Positions 9,825-19,010 of a stretch of DNA of 64,000 bases are shown one piece after another; within the stretch, counting starts at the first letter, position 1; each line of letters begins with the position of its first letter. This DNA is from Opitutaceae bacterium. GTDB lineage: Bacteria > Verrucomicrobiota > Verrucomicrobiia > Opitutales > Opitutaceae. The DNA lies in assembly GCA_028691845.1 (NCBI GenBank), contig JAQUYL010000005.1, positions 1 to 64,000 on the forward strand, in the 5' to 3' direction. A model generated the notes under the pieces. The model worked only from the letters and a program-made list of their open reading frames with translations, did not search any database and had not been told where the DNA came from. Position numbers and translations under genes: made by a program.

Positions 9825-10529
9825 CTATCCGGCGCTGACCGGTTCGGCTGCGGCAGCCAGCTCGGCCCCGACCTCCGCCCAGTCGCGGAGGAAAGCCTCG
9901 CTGCGCAGAAACTCCTGCGCCAACGCCTGGCCGAGCACGCGGCCGGCATAGATGTCGGTGAGGTAATGCACCCCACCCTGCACGCGATGCCACCCGACGG
10001 CTCGACCGAAGGCGAGGATCTCTTCGCGCTGCCCGGGCAGCAGTTCCGCCAGCAGGAGCGCGAACACCGTGGCGCGTGTCGAGTGGCCGCTGGGATAACT
10101 CGCGCTTATTTCGGGGGCAACCGGGCGCAGGCGCTCATCAGCCATGTATGGCCGGGTTCGCTGCCAGAAATCCTTGCCGGCATTGGTAACTGTCCTGGTT
10201 TCCCGCTCCACTTGCCGGAAAAGAGCGAAAGTCCTGGGTAATTCTTCCGCCTGAAACCATGGCCCGATCACGGCGGCAAAGGATTCGATGGAGAAATCCA
10301 CTTCGTCTTTGCCGGCAGCCGCGTCTTCCGGAGTGCGGGCTGTGTAGGCCGCAACCACCGATGCGAGGTCAGCGGCCTGCTCGGCCGTGCCGGATTCGGG
10401 CGGCGGCGGGAGGAGCCGGACAGGATCGGGCGAACCCGCCGCCAGGTATTTCGCGGCAACAGCGGACAGGGGCGCGGCGACGAACAGGGCGACCGCGAGA
10501 AGGGGAAGGATCAGACGGCGAAGATTCAT
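9825..10529 (-). CDS. PAP2-type acid phosphatase, exported (class A-like)
   Basis: The 234 residues start at the ATG before MNLRRLILPLLAVALF, with a signal peptide of about 25 residues ending near AVAA. The PAP2 phosphatase motifs appear in order: DFWQRTRPYM (KxxxxxxRP region), SYPSGHSTRATVF (PSGH) and GWHRVQGGVHYLTDIYAGR (SRxxxxxHxxxD-like). This is the pattern of periplasmic class A non-specific acid phosphatases, which strip phosphate from organic monoesters. It stands alone. About 240 bp with no gene separate it from the MATE gene. Confidence 0.9.
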   Translation of the reverse strand: MNLRRLILPLLAVALFVAAPLSAVAAKYLAAGSPDPVRLLPPPPESGTAEQAADLASVVAAYTARTPEDAAAGKDEVDFSIESFAAVIGPWFQAEELPRTFALFRQVERETRTVTNAGKDFWQRTRPYMADERLRPVAPEISASYPSGHSTRATVFALLLAELLPGQREEILAFGRAVGWHRVQGGVHYLTDIYAGRVLGQALAQEFLRSEAFLRDWAEVGAELAAAAEPVSAG

Positions 10530-10755
10530 ACGATGTGGTGATGGCGGCAAAATCCGGCCGCAAACGTCAGGAAAAATCCCACTTGTGCAAGCCGCTTGCC
10601 AACGTGAACGCACGGAGATTGGTTAGAATGCAGACTGCCAGGGGTTTACAATAAACGATCCGCTGCCGCCATTCCGCGCAGCCCTGCGCGGCGATGCCGG
10701 GAAAGCAGGCGGCTTTTGGGGCAGTCTGTTCCCAATCCCGCTCCCCGTGCCGCCC

Positions 10756-12609
10756 TCACCGCAACGCGTGCGGCAGCACCAGGGAGATCCACGGCACGTA
10801 TGTGATAAGCAGCACGCCGATGAACCTCACCCCGAGCAACGGCAGCACGGCGCGCATCACCTCGGGCATCGGCTTGTTCAGTCGGTATGACGCAAGCAGC
10901 AAGTTCAACCCGACCGGCGGGGCAAGGAAGCTGAGTTCCATGTTCGCCAGAAAGATGATGCCAAGATGCAGCGGATCGATCCCCAGCCGCACTCCGATGG
11001 GAATGAGCAGCGGAACGACAACCACGATGGCCGCGTAGATCTCGACCAGCCCACCGATGAACAGGAGCGCCACGTTCAGGCCGAGCAGGAACACCCAGCG
11101 GGACTGGACGTGGATGGCCGCCCATTCGGCGAGTCGATCCGGAATCTGGGCATCAACCAGGTAGTTCGTCAGCCCCAGCGCCACCCCGAGGATCAACAGG
11201 ATCCCGCCGACGAGCACGCCGGCCTCGGTCATCACTCGCGGACAATCCCGGAGAATTCCGAGGTCGCGATGAATCACCACGGCGACGAAAAACGCGTAGA
11301 ACGCCGTCACCGCCGCCGCCTCCACCGGCGTGGCCCAGCCGCTGAACAGCGCGACGATCGCAACGACAGGCAGCAGCAGTTCCCATTTCGCGGCCCAGAC
11401 GGCACGGCCGGCTTCGCCAAGGTTGAAGCGCGGCCGATCCTCCGCCCCTTTGCGGCCGACCCAGGCGCCCCACGCCCCCGTCATCGCGATCAACAGCAAT
11501 GCCGGCATGAACCCGGAAAGAAACATCTCCTTGATGTCCACCTTGGCCAGAATGGCGTAGAGGATCACCGGCAGGCACGGCGGCAGAAGGATGCCGAGGG
11601 CGCCGGCCCCAATCACGAGCCCAAGCGCGTCGCGTTCCGAAAACCGCGCCGCGATGAGCACCGGCATGAGCAGCCCGCCCAACGCTAGAATCGTGACGCC
11701 CGAACCACCCGTGAAGGACGTGAAGAACGCGCAGATCAGCACCGTGGCGATCGCCGGCCCCCCGCGGAACCAGCCGACCAGAGCCTGAAACAGGCGGATG
11801 AGCCGCTGTGACGCCCCGCCCTCCGCCATGAAGTAGCCCGCGAGCGTGAAGAGGGGAATGGCGGGCAGTGCCGGATTTGTCACGAGCCCATAATGCTCGA
11901 CCGACACCGCCGCGATCGGAACATCGCGGCCCCAGAAAAGGATCATCGCGGCACCACCGAGTGCGACGTAGATCGGCGCACCCAGGGCGGCGGCCACGAG
12001 CAACGCCGCCAGGCCGGGCAGGGTCAGGTTGGCTATCGCAACCGGCGGGAAAATGGCGGCGAGGATGAACCCTGTCGCGAGCACGAGCGTGAAGGCGCGC
12101 CGCAACCACGTTTCCGCCGCACGCCAGATCAAACGCCCACAGATGACGCCGAACCCCACGGGCATCGCGAGTTGGATTACCCAGAAGGGAATGCCATAGG
12201 CGAGGACACCCCCGCCTTCCCTCTCCTGGATCACGAATTGCAGGCTCGCGACGCACAGAAATGCGGTGACCGCCGCCCCCACCCCCGTGCTGAAAACGAG
12301 TGCGTAACCTTTCCAGCGCCCGCGCAGCAACACGGGCACCGTGGCGAGCGCGAGCAACCGCCCGTTCCGCGCCGCCACCACGCCGCCGAGCATGCCGACC
12401 AGCAGCGTAAGGTGGCGCACCATATCCGGTGCGCTGGGAATCCCCGTGGAAATTTTCCGCAGCACGATTTCGGCGAGCGGCAGCGCAACCATGGTGGCAA
12501 GCAGCAGCGCGAGCGCGAGATCCTCACCGGAATGCCACCACCGGCGCGGGGCCGCCTCGCCGGCGGGCGAAGCGGCGATGACGGCAGAGTTCTCGCTCCC
12601 GGGAGTCAT
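10756..12609 (-). CDS. TRAP transporter permease, fused small and large subunits (DctQM-type)
   Basis: In this 617-residue protein the first part (about 28-165) is a four-helix DctQ-like small subunit and the rest (about 175-617) a DctM-like large permease. The large part shows family segments such as SFTGGSGVTILALGGLLMPV, GALGILLPPCLPVILYAIL and NMELSFLAPPVGLNLLLAS. TRAP transporters use a sodium or proton gradient to take up organic acids delivered by a periplasmic binding protein. It is the last gene of a TatT-DctP-DctQM operon, 42 bp after dctP. The substrate is unknown. Confidence 0.93.
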   Translation of the reverse strand: MTPGSENSAVIAASPAGEAAPRRWWHSGEDLALALLLATMVALPLAEIVLRKISTGIPSAPDMVRHLTLLVGMLGGVVAARNGRLLALATVPVLLRGRWKGYALVFSTGVGAAVTAFLCVASLQFVIQEREGGGVLAYGIPFWVIQLAMPVGFGVICGRLIWRAAETWLRRAFTLVLATGFILAAIFPPVAIANLTLPGLAALLVAAALGAPIYVALGGAAMILFWGRDVPIAAVSVEHYGLVTNPALPAIPLFTLAGYFMAEGGASQRLIRLFQALVGWFRGGPAIATVLICAFFTSFTGGSGVTILALGGLLMPVLIAARFSERDALGLVIGAGALGILLPPCLPVILYAILAKVDIKEMFLSGFMPALLLIAMTGAWGAWVGRKGAEDRPRFNLGEAGRAVWAAKWELLLPVVAIVALFSGWATPVEAAAVTAFYAFFVAVVIHRDLGILRDCPRVMTEAGVLVGGILLILGVALGLTNYLVDAQIPDRLAEWAAIHVQSRWVFLLGLNVALLFIGGLVEIYAAIVVVVPLLIPIGVRLGIDPLHLGIIFLANMELSFLAPPVGLNLLLASYRLNKPMPEVMRAVLPLLGVRFIGVLLITYVPWISLVLPHALR

Positions 12610-12651
12610 TGGTGTTGGATCGGGTGTGAGGTGGAGGGAGCCGGTGCCGGC

Positions 12652-13677
12652 TCAGGGGGTGCCGTCAGAATGCGCGGCGCGATACTCGACGAGCTCCCGC
12701 TGCACCCGGTCGAAAATCTCCTCGGGCACGATGCGCCCGCGAATCATGGGATACGCTTTTTCCGCCAGCGCCTGCCAGGCATCCCGGATCGGCGGCGTGA
12801 CGGCTTGAACCACCAGGCCGTTTTTCTTCATGGCGACGATGGCCTCATCGTCCTCGGCACGGGTCTGCATCCGGATTTTATCCGCCGTGGTGGTGGCGAT
12901 GGCCTGCAGTTGCGCGCGCAAATCCGGCGGGATTTTCATCCAGGCGTCACGCCGGACGATGGCTGCGCCGACAACGGGGGCCCAGTTCAGATCGAGCATG
13001 TATTTCGCCACCCGGTTGATCTGGAGGGCATTGGCGAGAAACGGCGGCACGGGCACCGTGCTGACCATGCCAGTGGTCAGGCCCGGAAGAATCTGCTCGG
13101 TCTCCAGGCTAACCGGCTGGAAGCCGAGTTCGCGGAAGGATTCCATCTCATGCGACTCGCCCGACAGCACGAACATTTTCATTTTCTTGTAGTCATCCGG
13201 ATAGGCGCCCGGCTCCTTTGAAAAGTAGCGCGCCCAGCCGGCGTCGCCCCAGAACAGCACCTCGAAACCCTTCGCGCGCAGGCGCGCTTCAAGTTCGGGA
13301 CGGATCTTGTCACGCACATGATCCACCTCGCGCCAGTCGCGAAAGACCAGCGGCATCATTTGCAGGCTCGATACCGAGCGGTCGATTTCCGAGAGTCCGA
13401 TCGCCGTGAGCACCGCGGCGTTGATCTGCCGCGCGCGCATTTTTTTCACCAGCAGCGGCTCGCCGTCGGCCATGCCGGCGTAAATGGTCAGCTTCACGGC
13501 CGGCCCCGCGACCTTTTGCCAGGCCGCCCGCATCTCCATCAGGTTTTGGTGGCCGGAAGTGCCGACGGGCAGGATCGTGGCGAGTTTGATTTCCACATTC
13601 TCCGCTGGAACGGCGGCAGGGGCGGCCCCCATCGTCAGGACCAGCGCCAGGGCGACATGCTGGAAGCCGCGTTTCAT
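12652..13677 (-). CDS. TRAP transporter substrate-binding protein (DctP family)
   Basis: The protein has 341 residues from ATG 13677, with a signal peptide (MKRGFQHVALALVLTMGAAP to about residue 24). The mature protein opens with the family pattern IKLATILPVGTSGHQNLMEM. Later come the ligand-binding region RQINAAVLTAIGLSEID and the long connecting helix near the C-terminus. It captures the substrate in the periplasm and hands it to the fused permease. The ATG overlaps the upstream TatT stop by 4 bp (ATGA), which indicates translational coupling. Substrate not predictable. Confidence 0.92.
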   Translation of the reverse strand: MKRGFQHVALALVLTMGAAPAAVPAENVEIKLATILPVGTSGHQNLMEMRAAWQKVAGPAVKLTIYAGMADGEPLLVKKMRARQINAAVLTAIGLSEIDRSVSSLQMMPLVFRDWREVDHVRDKIRPELEARLRAKGFEVLFWGDAGWARYFSKEPGAYPDDYKKMKMFVLSGESHEMESFRELGFQPVSLETEQILPGLTTGMVSTVPVPPFLANALQINRVAKYMLDLNWAPVVGAAIVRRDAWMKIPPDLRAQLQAIATTTADKIRMQTRAEDDEAIVAMKKNGLVVQAVTPPIRDAWQALAEKAYPMIRGRIVPEEIFDRVQRELVEYRAAHSDGTP

Positions 13678-14651
13678 GGCGTCTCTTTGAGAACCGACGG
13701 ATTGCTGTCGGGCAGAATCAGCTCGTCGGTGCGCGCCAGCAACCAGCGAGCGCGGCGCTGCATCACGAGGTTGGCCAGCCGCCACTCCGGATGGGCAGCG
13801 GGATCGATGGCGAGCGCCTGTTTGAGCAAAGCCTGAAACTCCGTGCGGTCCTGCTTCGCGACGGCCACCGTTTCGGCCAGACTGACCAGCGGGCCGGCCT
13901 GCCCGCCGGCGCACAGCTCCATCGCGCGCTCGAAGTGCCGTCGCGCACGCGCCGCAGGATCGCCGGCCGCGCCCGGCCGCGCCATCTCGTAAGGGATAAG
14001 AAACGCGTGGATCGCCCCGGCCTCGAAGCGCTCGTTCAGCTCGAGTGCGCGGTCGATCAGAGCCTCGACCCGCACTTGGTCGGCGATCAGCTCGGCGTTG
14101 TCCTTGGAGAGCGCAATCGCTGCACCCCACGCCGCGGCGGTCCAATAAAGCAGGGGCACATCGTCGGGACCCGTTCGCATCACCGCCGCCTTCGGATCGG
14201 CGCGGAGCATGCCCGGGAACCCCCCGTGTGCCGAGTCCAGTCCGCGCAGTCCGTGGTCGCGAGCGCGCAGGTAAAGCCGCCGAGCCCGGGCGCGCAGCAG
14301 GGTGGCGCCGGCAAAGTCCTGGTCCGCCATCAGGTCGGCGTCCTGCTCCAGAAAGACAAAAGCATACTGCGTGAACCCGCGCGCAGCCGCGAGCCGCAGC
14401 CCGCGATGCGAGGGTGTTTCCGCGAGGAGGCCCTCGATCAGCTTCAAACTGAATGGAGCCGCGGATCGGACCAGTTCGGGATCATCGTCGGTCGCGAAGG
14501 TTGATCCGCTTTCGGCAAGCGCGTCGCCCAGTTGGATGGCCGCGGTGTGCCTGAGTGTGACGCAGCCAGGGCCGGCGAGCACCGCGAGCGCGAAGCAGGC
14601 GACAGGAAGTCTTGCCTTAAGAACGGAGTGAAGGAGGTGGGGGTGGTTCAT
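13674..14651 (-). CDS. TRAP transporter TatT-like periplasmic lipoprotein
   Basis: The protein has 325 residues from ATG 14651, beginning MNHPHLLHSVLKARLPVACF with a lipobox ending LAGPGC at about residue 29. The remainder is alpha-helical with TPR-like pairs (for example LIDRALELNERFEAGAIHAF and HFERAMELCAGG) and fits the TatT family. In spirochaetes TatT binds the TRAP solute receptor DctP and was proposed to bring hydrophobic ligands to it. Here it is the first gene of the operon and overlaps dctP. Role inferred from family and context. Confidence 0.87.
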   Translation of the reverse strand: MNHPHLLHSVLKARLPVACFALAVLAGPGCVTLRHTAAIQLGDALAESGSTFATDDDPELVRSAAPFSLKLIEGLLAETPSHRGLRLAAARGFTQYAFVFLEQDADLMADQDFAGATLLRARARRLYLRARDHGLRGLDSAHGGFPGMLRADPKAAVMRTGPDDVPLLYWTAAAWGAAIALSKDNAELIADQVRVEALIDRALELNERFEAGAIHAFLIPYEMARPGAAGDPAARARRHFERAMELCAGGQAGPLVSLAETVAVAKQDRTEFQALLKQALAIDPAAHPEWRLANLVMQRRARWLLARTDELILPDSNPSVLKETP

Positions 14652-14968
14652 CTGGCCGGCATGGAAGTATCCGATCAAATGCGGTTGGGGAATGTCTTGC
14701 CGCTCCGACCTCAAAACTTGGGCCGCAGCTCATACCTCAAACCTAGTTTTATTTTGCCCTTTTGGGAGAAAATAAGCACCTCCGGGAAAAGTTATAGACA
14801 AGTGACAGTGCCGGACCCGCGCCCAAGCGGCCAACTTGCCGGGCACTCATCCGGGAACACTGGCGCAGGACCGGCGCCCCCTCCCACCGCAGCCAGCCGG
14901 CCGCGGGACCTGTGCCTGCGGCGTCATCGCACTGGCATTGGCACAAAAATGAACCATAATGGGCGCAA
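14652..14968. other. Divergent intergenic region, 317 bp
   Basis: This stretch lies between the divergent TRAP operon and the small gene at 14969, so it must hold promoters in both directions. Positions about 14741-14800 are clearly AT-richer than the surroundings (runs such as TTTTATTTTGCCCTTTTGGG), the likely promoter core. I could not pick a confident -35/-10 pair, and saw no small ORF or RNA structure worth calling. Confidence 0.5.
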
Positions 14969-15283
14969 GTGAAACGCCGTGGCATCTGGATTATTCTGGT
15001 ACTTCTAGTGGCCGCTCTGCTCGGATGGCGGGCATGGGTGCATTTCGACCCGCGCGGCCGGCCGACAGCCGGCCCCCGCAACAGCCCCCCGGTCGATTTA
15101 ACTAGCCACGACGGCGAGACCATCGATTTTTCCAGCGGCCGGGCGGTGATAAAGGATACGCCTCAGGACCGGGCGGCTCTTGAAAGAGCCAAAAAGGAAA
15201 TGGAAGCCGCCGCACAAGGTGTCACCTTTGGGCCGACCCCGAAGAATCCGGAGCCGCCACCGCCTGCGCCGCCGGGAAAGTGA
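14969..15283 (+). CDS. Small membrane-anchored protein, 104 residues
   Basis: It starts at GTG 14969, giving MKRRGIWIILVLLVAALLGW: one N-terminal membrane anchor followed by a hydrophilic tail. The tail has a short charged helix (DRAALERAKKEMEAAAQG) and ends in a proline-rich stretch (PPPPAPPGK). The topology suggests the tail is periplasmic. I recognise no family. Following this gene, about 227 bp lack a convincing gene before the convergent cluster. Confidence 0.6.
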   Translation: MKRRGIWIILVLLVAALLGWRAWVHFDPRGRPTAGPRNSPPVDLTSHDGETIDFSSGRAVIKDTPQDRAALERAKKEMEAAAQGVTFGPTPKNPEPPPPAPPGK

Positions 15284-15510
15284 TGCCTGTGCCGTCCCTA
15301 ATCCGGGCTTCGAAGGCCGCTGCGGTCATCCTTAGCCAAAGGGAAATTGCACCGCCTTGATGGATGGCGATGGGGACAACCACCAGCAGAATGGCGCCTC
15401 GGTCGGCGCCACGCCCTGTTTGTCGGGGAATTTCCAGGAGGTTGAGGAAGCCTATTCGGCTGGCACTCGAGCTTCCGCCGTCAGTGGCGTCCCCACCTCC
15501 AGTTTAAAGG

Positions 15511-16485
15511 TTATTTGCTGCCGAGCGTCATGTCCTCCATCAATGCGAGGGCGGTGGCCTCGGCGATGTCGTTGATGTCGAACTGCCGCACCAAGTGGCC
15601 GGCGTCGCGATCCCTGCCCAGCACGTCGCGCGCACTGGCCTGCCCAAGAATGGCCGAATCACTCAGCCGGATGACCGTCGCGGAAATATCGGGGGCAGTG
15701 TAGGTCTTGTCGCCGGAAACTTCGGGCACTGTCAACTGCCGGGCGGAGACAAGAATCTCAACCACAGCGTCGGCTATCCTGGTGAGCGCCTCGCGGTCCT
15801 TGCGTGCCCGGTCGTTGTCGGCGACCATGAACTGGCTCAGGGGTTTGTCGGCGATCAGCTCGGCGGCCACCTTCTGGTCCGTCAGCGACGCCCCACCCAG
15901 CCGCAGAGGGCGGCCGAAGAGGCGCTCAATGTCGCGCACGGTTTGCCGGTCAGCGAGTGGCGCAGGTTTGGCGTCCCTGGCGTCGTAGGTGTTCTCGGCG
16001 TTGATCTTTTCGGTTTTCGATTCGCTCGCGCCTCTGCCGAAGGCGTCGGAAGCGGCTGCGCCGCCCGTCCCGCCGAGGTTGACGTTCACCTGTGTCTGCG
16101 GCGCCACGGTGGCGGCGGTCGGATATTCCCGGTCGCTTTTTGCCTCGGTGCGGACCGCCTCGACGCGTTCGGTGCGCTTCGTGAGTTTCAGGCCGGAGCT
16201 GTCATCGACCAGCTGGCGGTTGACGTAAAGGAGCAGGCGCGGTTTGCCCAGCTTCTCGTAGACGGCCTTGAACCTCCCGATCACCGCCTCCGCCTGCTCG
16301 GGGGCGATCAGCGTCCCGGAGGGCGCGTAAAACCTCTGGTTGTCGACACCCCGTCCCTCGTCTGACCGGGGGGGGGCGGTTTGCACCGGCGGGGTTTCTC
16401 CAGCCGTGCGCGAACCGGAGGTGGACTGCGCCAGCGAGAACACCGGCAGCAGACTCATGGTCAAAAGAAACAGTGGCGCTTTCAT
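15511..16485 (-). CDS. Exported protein of unknown function in the LpoB-like cluster
   Basis: This 324-residue protein has a signal peptide (MKAPLFLLTMSLLPVFSLAQ). A low-complexity linker follows, then a region with YVNRQLVDDSSGLKL, a glycine-rich break (NVNLGGTGGAAAS) and a C-terminal alpha/beta domain from about 195. The C-terminal part has alternating strands such as TYTAPDISATVIRLSDSAIL and ends in a helix FDINDIAEATALALMEDM, a layout resembling CsgG/LpoB-type periplasmic folds. That likeness is an inference. It follows the YcfL-like gene by 18 bp and closes the cluster. Confidence 0.7.
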   Translation of the reverse strand: MKAPLFLLTMSLLPVFSLAQSTSGSRTAGETPPVQTAPPRSDEGRGVDNQRFYAPSGTLIAPEQAEAVIGRFKAVYEKLGKPRLLLYVNRQLVDDSSGLKLTKRTERVEAVRTEAKSDREYPTAATVAPQTQVNVNLGGTGGAAASDAFGRGASESKTEKINAENTYDARDAKPAPLADRQTVRDIERLFGRPLRLGGASLTDQKVAAELIADKPLSQFMVADNDRARKDREALTRIADAVVEILVSARQLTVPEVSGDKTYTAPDISATVIRLSDSAILGQASARDVLGRDRDAGHLVRQFDINDIAEATALALMEDMTLGSK

Positions 16486-16503
16486 GGCGGAAGAGAAGTC
16501 GAC

Positions 16504-16917
16504 TCAGCGCGCCTGGCGGACGGAGATGGTATAGTTGCGCGCAAGGTTGTTCATCGCGGTGAAGTGTACCGCCTCAGTGGCACTCTCGCCCAGGATGAGG
16601 GTTTGCCACGGTGTTTCGTCTCCAGTAGACACATGCTGCTCGTCCTTGAACACGCAGCGGATTTGCACCTGGATGCGGCGGTTTTCACGATTCTTCACAT
16701 TGGCGACGACCTCGATCCGTCCGTCGGCATTGACGCGCTCCTGCAGTCCGGTGCAGCTGACGGAAATCTGCGTGGGCCGGTCCATCAGCACGAATTTCTC
16801 CGTGTTTTCTATCGTATACTTTGTGGTGTCCTGAGGCAGAAAGGGGCCGGGCGCCTGGCAGCCGGCCAGGAAAAGCACGGCCAGCACTACAGTGGAAATC
16901 GAAAATCGGTAGTTCAT
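16504..16917 (-). CDS. YcfL-like (DUF1425) lipoprotein
   Basis: The 137 residues begin MNYRFSISTVVLAVLFLAGC with a lipobox LAGC, so this should be a lipid-anchored periplasmic protein. The rest is a compact beta-rich domain (QISVSCTGLQERVNADGRIE, then VQIRCVFKDEQHV) like the DUF1425/YcfL family. In E. coli ycfL lies next to lpoB, and here it sits between a COG3014-like and another exported protein in an LpoB cluster. The ATG overlaps the preceding stop codon by 4 bp. Function unknown. Confidence 0.8.
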   Translation of the reverse strand: MNYRFSISTVVLAVLFLAGCQAPGPFLPQDTTKYTIENTEKFVLMDRPTQISVSCTGLQERVNADGRIEVVANVKNRENRRIQVQIRCVFKDEQHVSTGDETPWQTLILGESATEAVHFTAMNNLARNYTISVRQAR

Positions 16918-18215
16918 AGACCTTGACGGTTTCGAGGTTGGACAACGGAAGATGGGTCGGGGTTCACCGACGGAACGGGTTTTTTCGCAAATTCGCTCAA
17001 AAACACAACCGTATCGCCGCCTTCGCCGGTCACCTGCACGGTGAGATGCTGCGTGCGCCGGGGCTGAGGATCATCCTTCTGGTCGAGAAATTCCACCGTC
17101 GCGGGATAATCGCCCGGGGGCAAAGCGAGGGCGGCGAAGCTGAGTGAACGCGGCAGATTGACCCAAGAGCGGGTGTCGGCATGCGTTTGGGTGGCTGAAG
17201 CAATGCCCTTGCTGATGAGCCCGATCGCGGCCATGGCGACCGCCGCTTCCTCATGCTGGGGCGCTTTGCCTTCGCTCCGGCGGTTTCCGTCCTGCCCCAT
17301 CGCAATGACCGCCCCGGTCAGCGCCGCGTCACCGATCGTGCTGGCGCTCTGCTGAAACACGACCTTGCGGCCCAAAATATAATCCATCACCCGACCGCCC
17401 CGGGTGGTGGCCTGGAACACCACATCGTCCCACGGCAGAAGACTTACGATCTGGTCTCCCAGCACCAGTCTCGCGCTGCGGACTTGCGGCGGATCGGCCC
17501 GGAAATGCAGTTGGGCGCCGCCGGCACCGCCCGCGTATTTTTCGGGCCCCAAATCATATTCGCAGAAGATCAAAACGTTGGCATCCTTTCGGTAGGGAGG
17601 CAGTTTCCTCTGGGCGCTCTGTTCGGCGCGGGCGAAGGCATCGCTGCCGTCTCCGCCAAGTTTCAGCGTAGCGAGTCCGTCCAGGTAGTCCGGCAGGACC
17701 CAGTCCGCGCGGTAAAACCGATCCTCCGTGTAGCTGTCCGCCAGTTCCGCCGAGCGAAAACACGCGCGCGCGTTGTCGGCCTCGCCGTCGCGCCAGTAAA
17801 GCATCCCCCGATAAATATAGGCCATCGCGCGTTCATAGGGTTCGCCCACAAAGGTCTTCTCGCTCTCGGCGGCAAACAGTGACCGGGCCCTCCGCGCGGC
17901 GTCATCGGGTCCCGCAAGCAGTCCGCCCATGATCCGGATGGCATCATCGAGGGCATTCTTGGCCTCATCATAGGCCTCCCGGCGCAGGGCGACCGTCGCT
18001 ATCCGATAATCCCACAACACCCGGTCTTTGGGCGGGGCCACGGCGTTCCGCTCCGCCTTGAGGTCCGTCAGCAGGTCGCCGGTGTAATGAACCGCCGGTC
18101 CGGCCGGCGGTCCGCTCATGCAGCCATCCAACAGCAGGGCCAGCCCGGCGCACCCGGCAAACCAGATCGCTGTCAGTGAGGCCCGCTGCCCCGCCCTGTT
18201 CGGTGTCGTTGTCAT
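16914..18215 (-). CDS. COG3014-like periplasmic lipoprotein
   Basis: The protein has 433 residues from ATG 18215, with a lipobox LLLDGC after a long N-terminal hydrophobic segment. The N-terminal half has TPR-like helix pairs (AYIYRGMLYWRDGEADNARA, then RSAELADSY). The C-terminal half is beta-rich with LPRSLSFAALALPPGDYPA and a lipid/peptide-binding-like end. This matches COG3014, a family of unknown function found with YcfL and LpoB in gammaproteobacteria. It is 40 bp after lpoB and overlaps the YcfL-like gene by 4 bp. Confidence 0.8.
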   Translation of the reverse strand: MTTTPNRAGQRASLTAIWFAGCAGLALLLDGCMSGPPAGPAVHYTGDLLTDLKAERNAVAPPKDRVLWDYRIATVALRREAYDEAKNALDDAIRIMGGLLAGPDDAARRARSLFAAESEKTFVGEPYERAMAYIYRGMLYWRDGEADNARACFRSAELADSYTEDRFYRADWVLPDYLDGLATLKLGGDGSDAFARAEQSAQRKLPPYRKDANVLIFCEYDLGPEKYAGGAGGAQLHFRADPPQVRSARLVLGDQIVSLLPWDDVVFQATTRGGRVMDYILGRKVVFQQSASTIGDAALTGAVIAMGQDGNRRSEGKAPQHEEAAVAMAAIGLISKGIASATQTHADTRSWVNLPRSLSFAALALPPGDYPATVEFLDQKDDPQPRRTQHLTVQVTGEGGDTVVFLSEFAKKPVPSVNPDPSSVVQPRNRQGL

Positions 18216-18255
18216 AAGTCGCGGCGCGCGGCCGCTCCTGCGGTTGGCACAACGC

Positions 18256-18888
18256 TCAACGATAGGCGGCGTCTTCGAGGCCCTGTTTCTTGATCTCGGC
18301 GGAGCTCTCCCACACGATTTCGCTCGTCCGCGCATCGGTGAGATGGAAGGTGTAGAGAATGTAGTCGCTGTTCCCCTGGCTCGTATGGGTGGAAATGCCC
18401 TGCAGCTCGCCGGTCAGGAAATAGTCGGCGCCGCGGAACTCGACCAGGCTGGGATCCGCGCCGGCCGTGACCTGACCGGTGCGCTTTAGATCGCGCTCCC
18501 GCTCCAGGGTGGCCATCATGGCCCGGTCGAGGAACCGCACCCGGCCGTTGGCCCTTTCGTTGAGCATGGTGCGGATGCGCGTAAGGAATATCTCCTTGTT
18601 AATCGGAAAGCGGGTCCCGTTTTTCACCGGATCAAGCACGATGCGCGGCGTCGCCCCGGCGTTGGCAATCTCGGGTATCCCAAGGATGCTGCGCGCCATC
18701 TTGTCGGTCACCGCCACCAAATCCTGCGACTCGATGCCGGTGCCGGCGACAAAGCCGCGCTCATCCGGCTTCATCTCAGTGACGGGCACCCCGGTGGGAT
18801 TCCGGACACCTTGCGTGGTGGCGCAACCGCCAAGCCAGATCGCGGCTCCGGCCAGGCCGGTGAGAATGAAGAAACGGGAGAATTTCAT
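18256..18888 (-). CDS. lpoB: LpoB-like penicillin-binding protein activator
   Basis: The protein has 210 residues from ATG 18888, a lipoprotein (MKFSRFFILTGLAGAAIWLG, lipobox GGC). Its body matches the LpoB/GNA1162-like alpha/beta domain: a PRIVLDPVKNGTRFPINKEI strand-helix region, RIRTMLNERANGRVRFLDR, and a C-terminal YILYTFHLTDARTSEIVWES. In E. coli, LpoB reaches through the peptidoglycan to activate the synthase PBP1B. The same job here is inferred, because many COG3417-type homologues outside Enterobacteria are uncharacterised. It is the first gene of the four-gene envelope cluster. Confidence 0.82.
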   Translation of the reverse strand: MKFSRFFILTGLAGAAIWLGGCATTQGVRNPTGVPVTEMKPDERGFVAGTGIESQDLVAVTDKMARSILGIPEIANAGATPRIVLDPVKNGTRFPINKEIFLTRIRTMLNERANGRVRFLDRAMMATLERERDLKRTGQVTAGADPSLVEFRGADYFLTGELQGISTHTSQGNSDYILYTFHLTDARTSEIVWESSAEIKKQGLEDAAYR

Positions 18889-19010
18889 GCTGATGTAGGT
18901 TGTGAGAAAAAATTCGGAAGACCAGACGCCATGCACCGGTTTCACTGCGGTTTCCATTAATGCTCTGCGGACAGTACGGGCCCCCAACACGGCATGGTCG
19001 GAGGGGATGG

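Noticed and set aside
11893..13221. 442-residue plus-strand ORF
   Set aside because: It is the complement of the TRAP permease and DctP genes, rich in His/Arg/Gly, with no recognisable domain.
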